DNA of 6,472 bases from Bacillota bacterium. GTDB lineage: Bacteria > Bacillota > Clostridia > Acetivibrionales > DTU013. The notes under the pieces were generated by a model. It was not told where the DNA came from. It searched no databases and saw only the letters and a list, made by a program, of their open reading frames with translations. Where the stretch lies: positions 1 through 6,472 of the forward strand of contig JAEWQC010000078.1 of NCBI GenBank assembly GCA_023399355.1. Reading direction: 5' to 3'. Positions 6,034 to 6,472 of this stretch are shown here, one piece after another (the first letter of the stretch is position 1; each line of letters opens with the position of its first letter). The position numbers were made by a program, and so were the translations under genes.

Positions 6034-6398
6034 ATTGTATATTTGGCTGCCATACCCCAGATCATTTGCCAGCTGCGAAACCGGCAGTAAATAATGGCCT
6101 TGAGCATTGACTTTAAACGAAGAAGCAGATATGTTTTTGTAACCATTGTTGCTGTAGCTTCATGCCAACATTCAACTGTTACACTTTCTCCCAGGTATGC
6201 CCTTCCCAAATAATTAGTTGCTCCACCGTCGTTATATCCAGCCAGCATATCGTAGAAATTAGCCCATACAACACCGTTAGCATCAACTTCTACATCATTT
6301 ATCTCATTATCTGAGATTATTACCTTCGGTATAGTAACAGGCGTACCCGTCCCCTGACCCCTGATCCTTATGTACTTGTCAATGATCGTCCGGGTTTC
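6034..6398 (-). pseudogene. Frameshifted N-terminal remnant of the toxin gene
   Basis: On the minus strand a frame is open from just after TGA 6399-6401 down to 6030. It encodes protein-like sequence: PVTIPKVIISDNEINDVEVD followed by a VVWANFYDMLAGYNDGG region and a GESVTVECWHE segment. Around 6140-6165 this good sequence stops and continues naturally in the toxin frame (NGYKNISASSF, then HYLLPVSQLANDLGYGSQIY, then the toxin ATG). One frameshift in that interval would fuse the two into a protein extended by about 120 residues. Upstream of 6399 there are stops in the same frame and no clear start, so the gene also lacks its true 5' end. This fits an orphan toxin cassette or a decayed gene. A sequencing error at the shift is an alternative. 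Confidence 0.55.
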
Positions 6399-6426
6399 TC
6401 ACCCTTAAAAAAACGAAACTCTATAC

Positions 6427-6450
6427 AACTTCCTTCACGGAAGTTTTTTT
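6427..6450 (+). terminator. Plus-strand rho-independent terminator-like hairpin
   Basis: AACTTCC (6427-6433) and GGAAGTT (6439-6445) form a perfect 7-bp stem with a 5-base loop, followed by a T run to 6450. The shape is that of a rho-independent terminator for rightward transcription. No plus-strand gene precedes it within the window, the nearest being DUF4276, 3 kb away. It could be a leftover from a rearranged locus or a stop for antisense transcription. Confidence 0.55.
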
Positions 6451-6472
6451 GAAAGCCAAATCACCAACTACA

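Overview
The window looks like accessory DNA from a low-GC Gram-positive anaerobe of the Clostridia, possibly Lachnospiraceae. The clues are AT-rich genes, strong AGGAGG-type ribosome binding sites, a Clostridia-style internalin-like leucine-rich repeat protein and a small Cx2C immunity-like protein. The genus cannot be named from the sequence alone.

Layout from left to right: (1) 1-678, plus strand, the 3' end of a leucine-rich repeat gene whose start lies outside the window. (2) 716-1296, a GC-rich non-coding block. (3) 1297-3657, an AT-rich cassette on the plus strand with its own likely promoter. It holds two translationally coupled genes: a RecF/OLD-like AAA ATPase (1587-2720) and a DUF4276 TOPRIM-like protein (2717-3424). 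(4) 3658-4563, a second GC-rich block. It is homologous to the first but in opposite orientation, with its last module present twice. (5) 4569-6398, minus strand: an rho-independent terminator, a small zinc-ribbon-like gene (4668-4916), a polymorphic-toxin-like gene (4930-6033), and an upstream remnant in another frame (to about 6398) that appears to be its broken N-terminal part. (6) A plus-strand terminator-like hairpin at 6427-6450.

The most striking feature is that the two GC-rich blocks are diverged inverted copies of one composite element. It has module A (about 380 bp) followed by module B (about 205-260 bp), and the two copies flank the ATPase/DUF4276 pair almost exactly. Reading frames inside the blocks are not conserved between copies, so they behave as repeat DNA or structured RNA rather than genes. 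ATPase plus TOPRIM pairs are known as phage-defence architectures (OLD, PARIS, Gabija-like), so the centre is plausibly a defence cassette carried between dispersed repeats. The right-hand part looks like an orphan toxin/immunity cassette. The window therefore combines a putative anti-phage module, an inter-bacterial toxin remnant and a dispersed repeat family, as expected of a variable genomic island. All alignments were made by eye.
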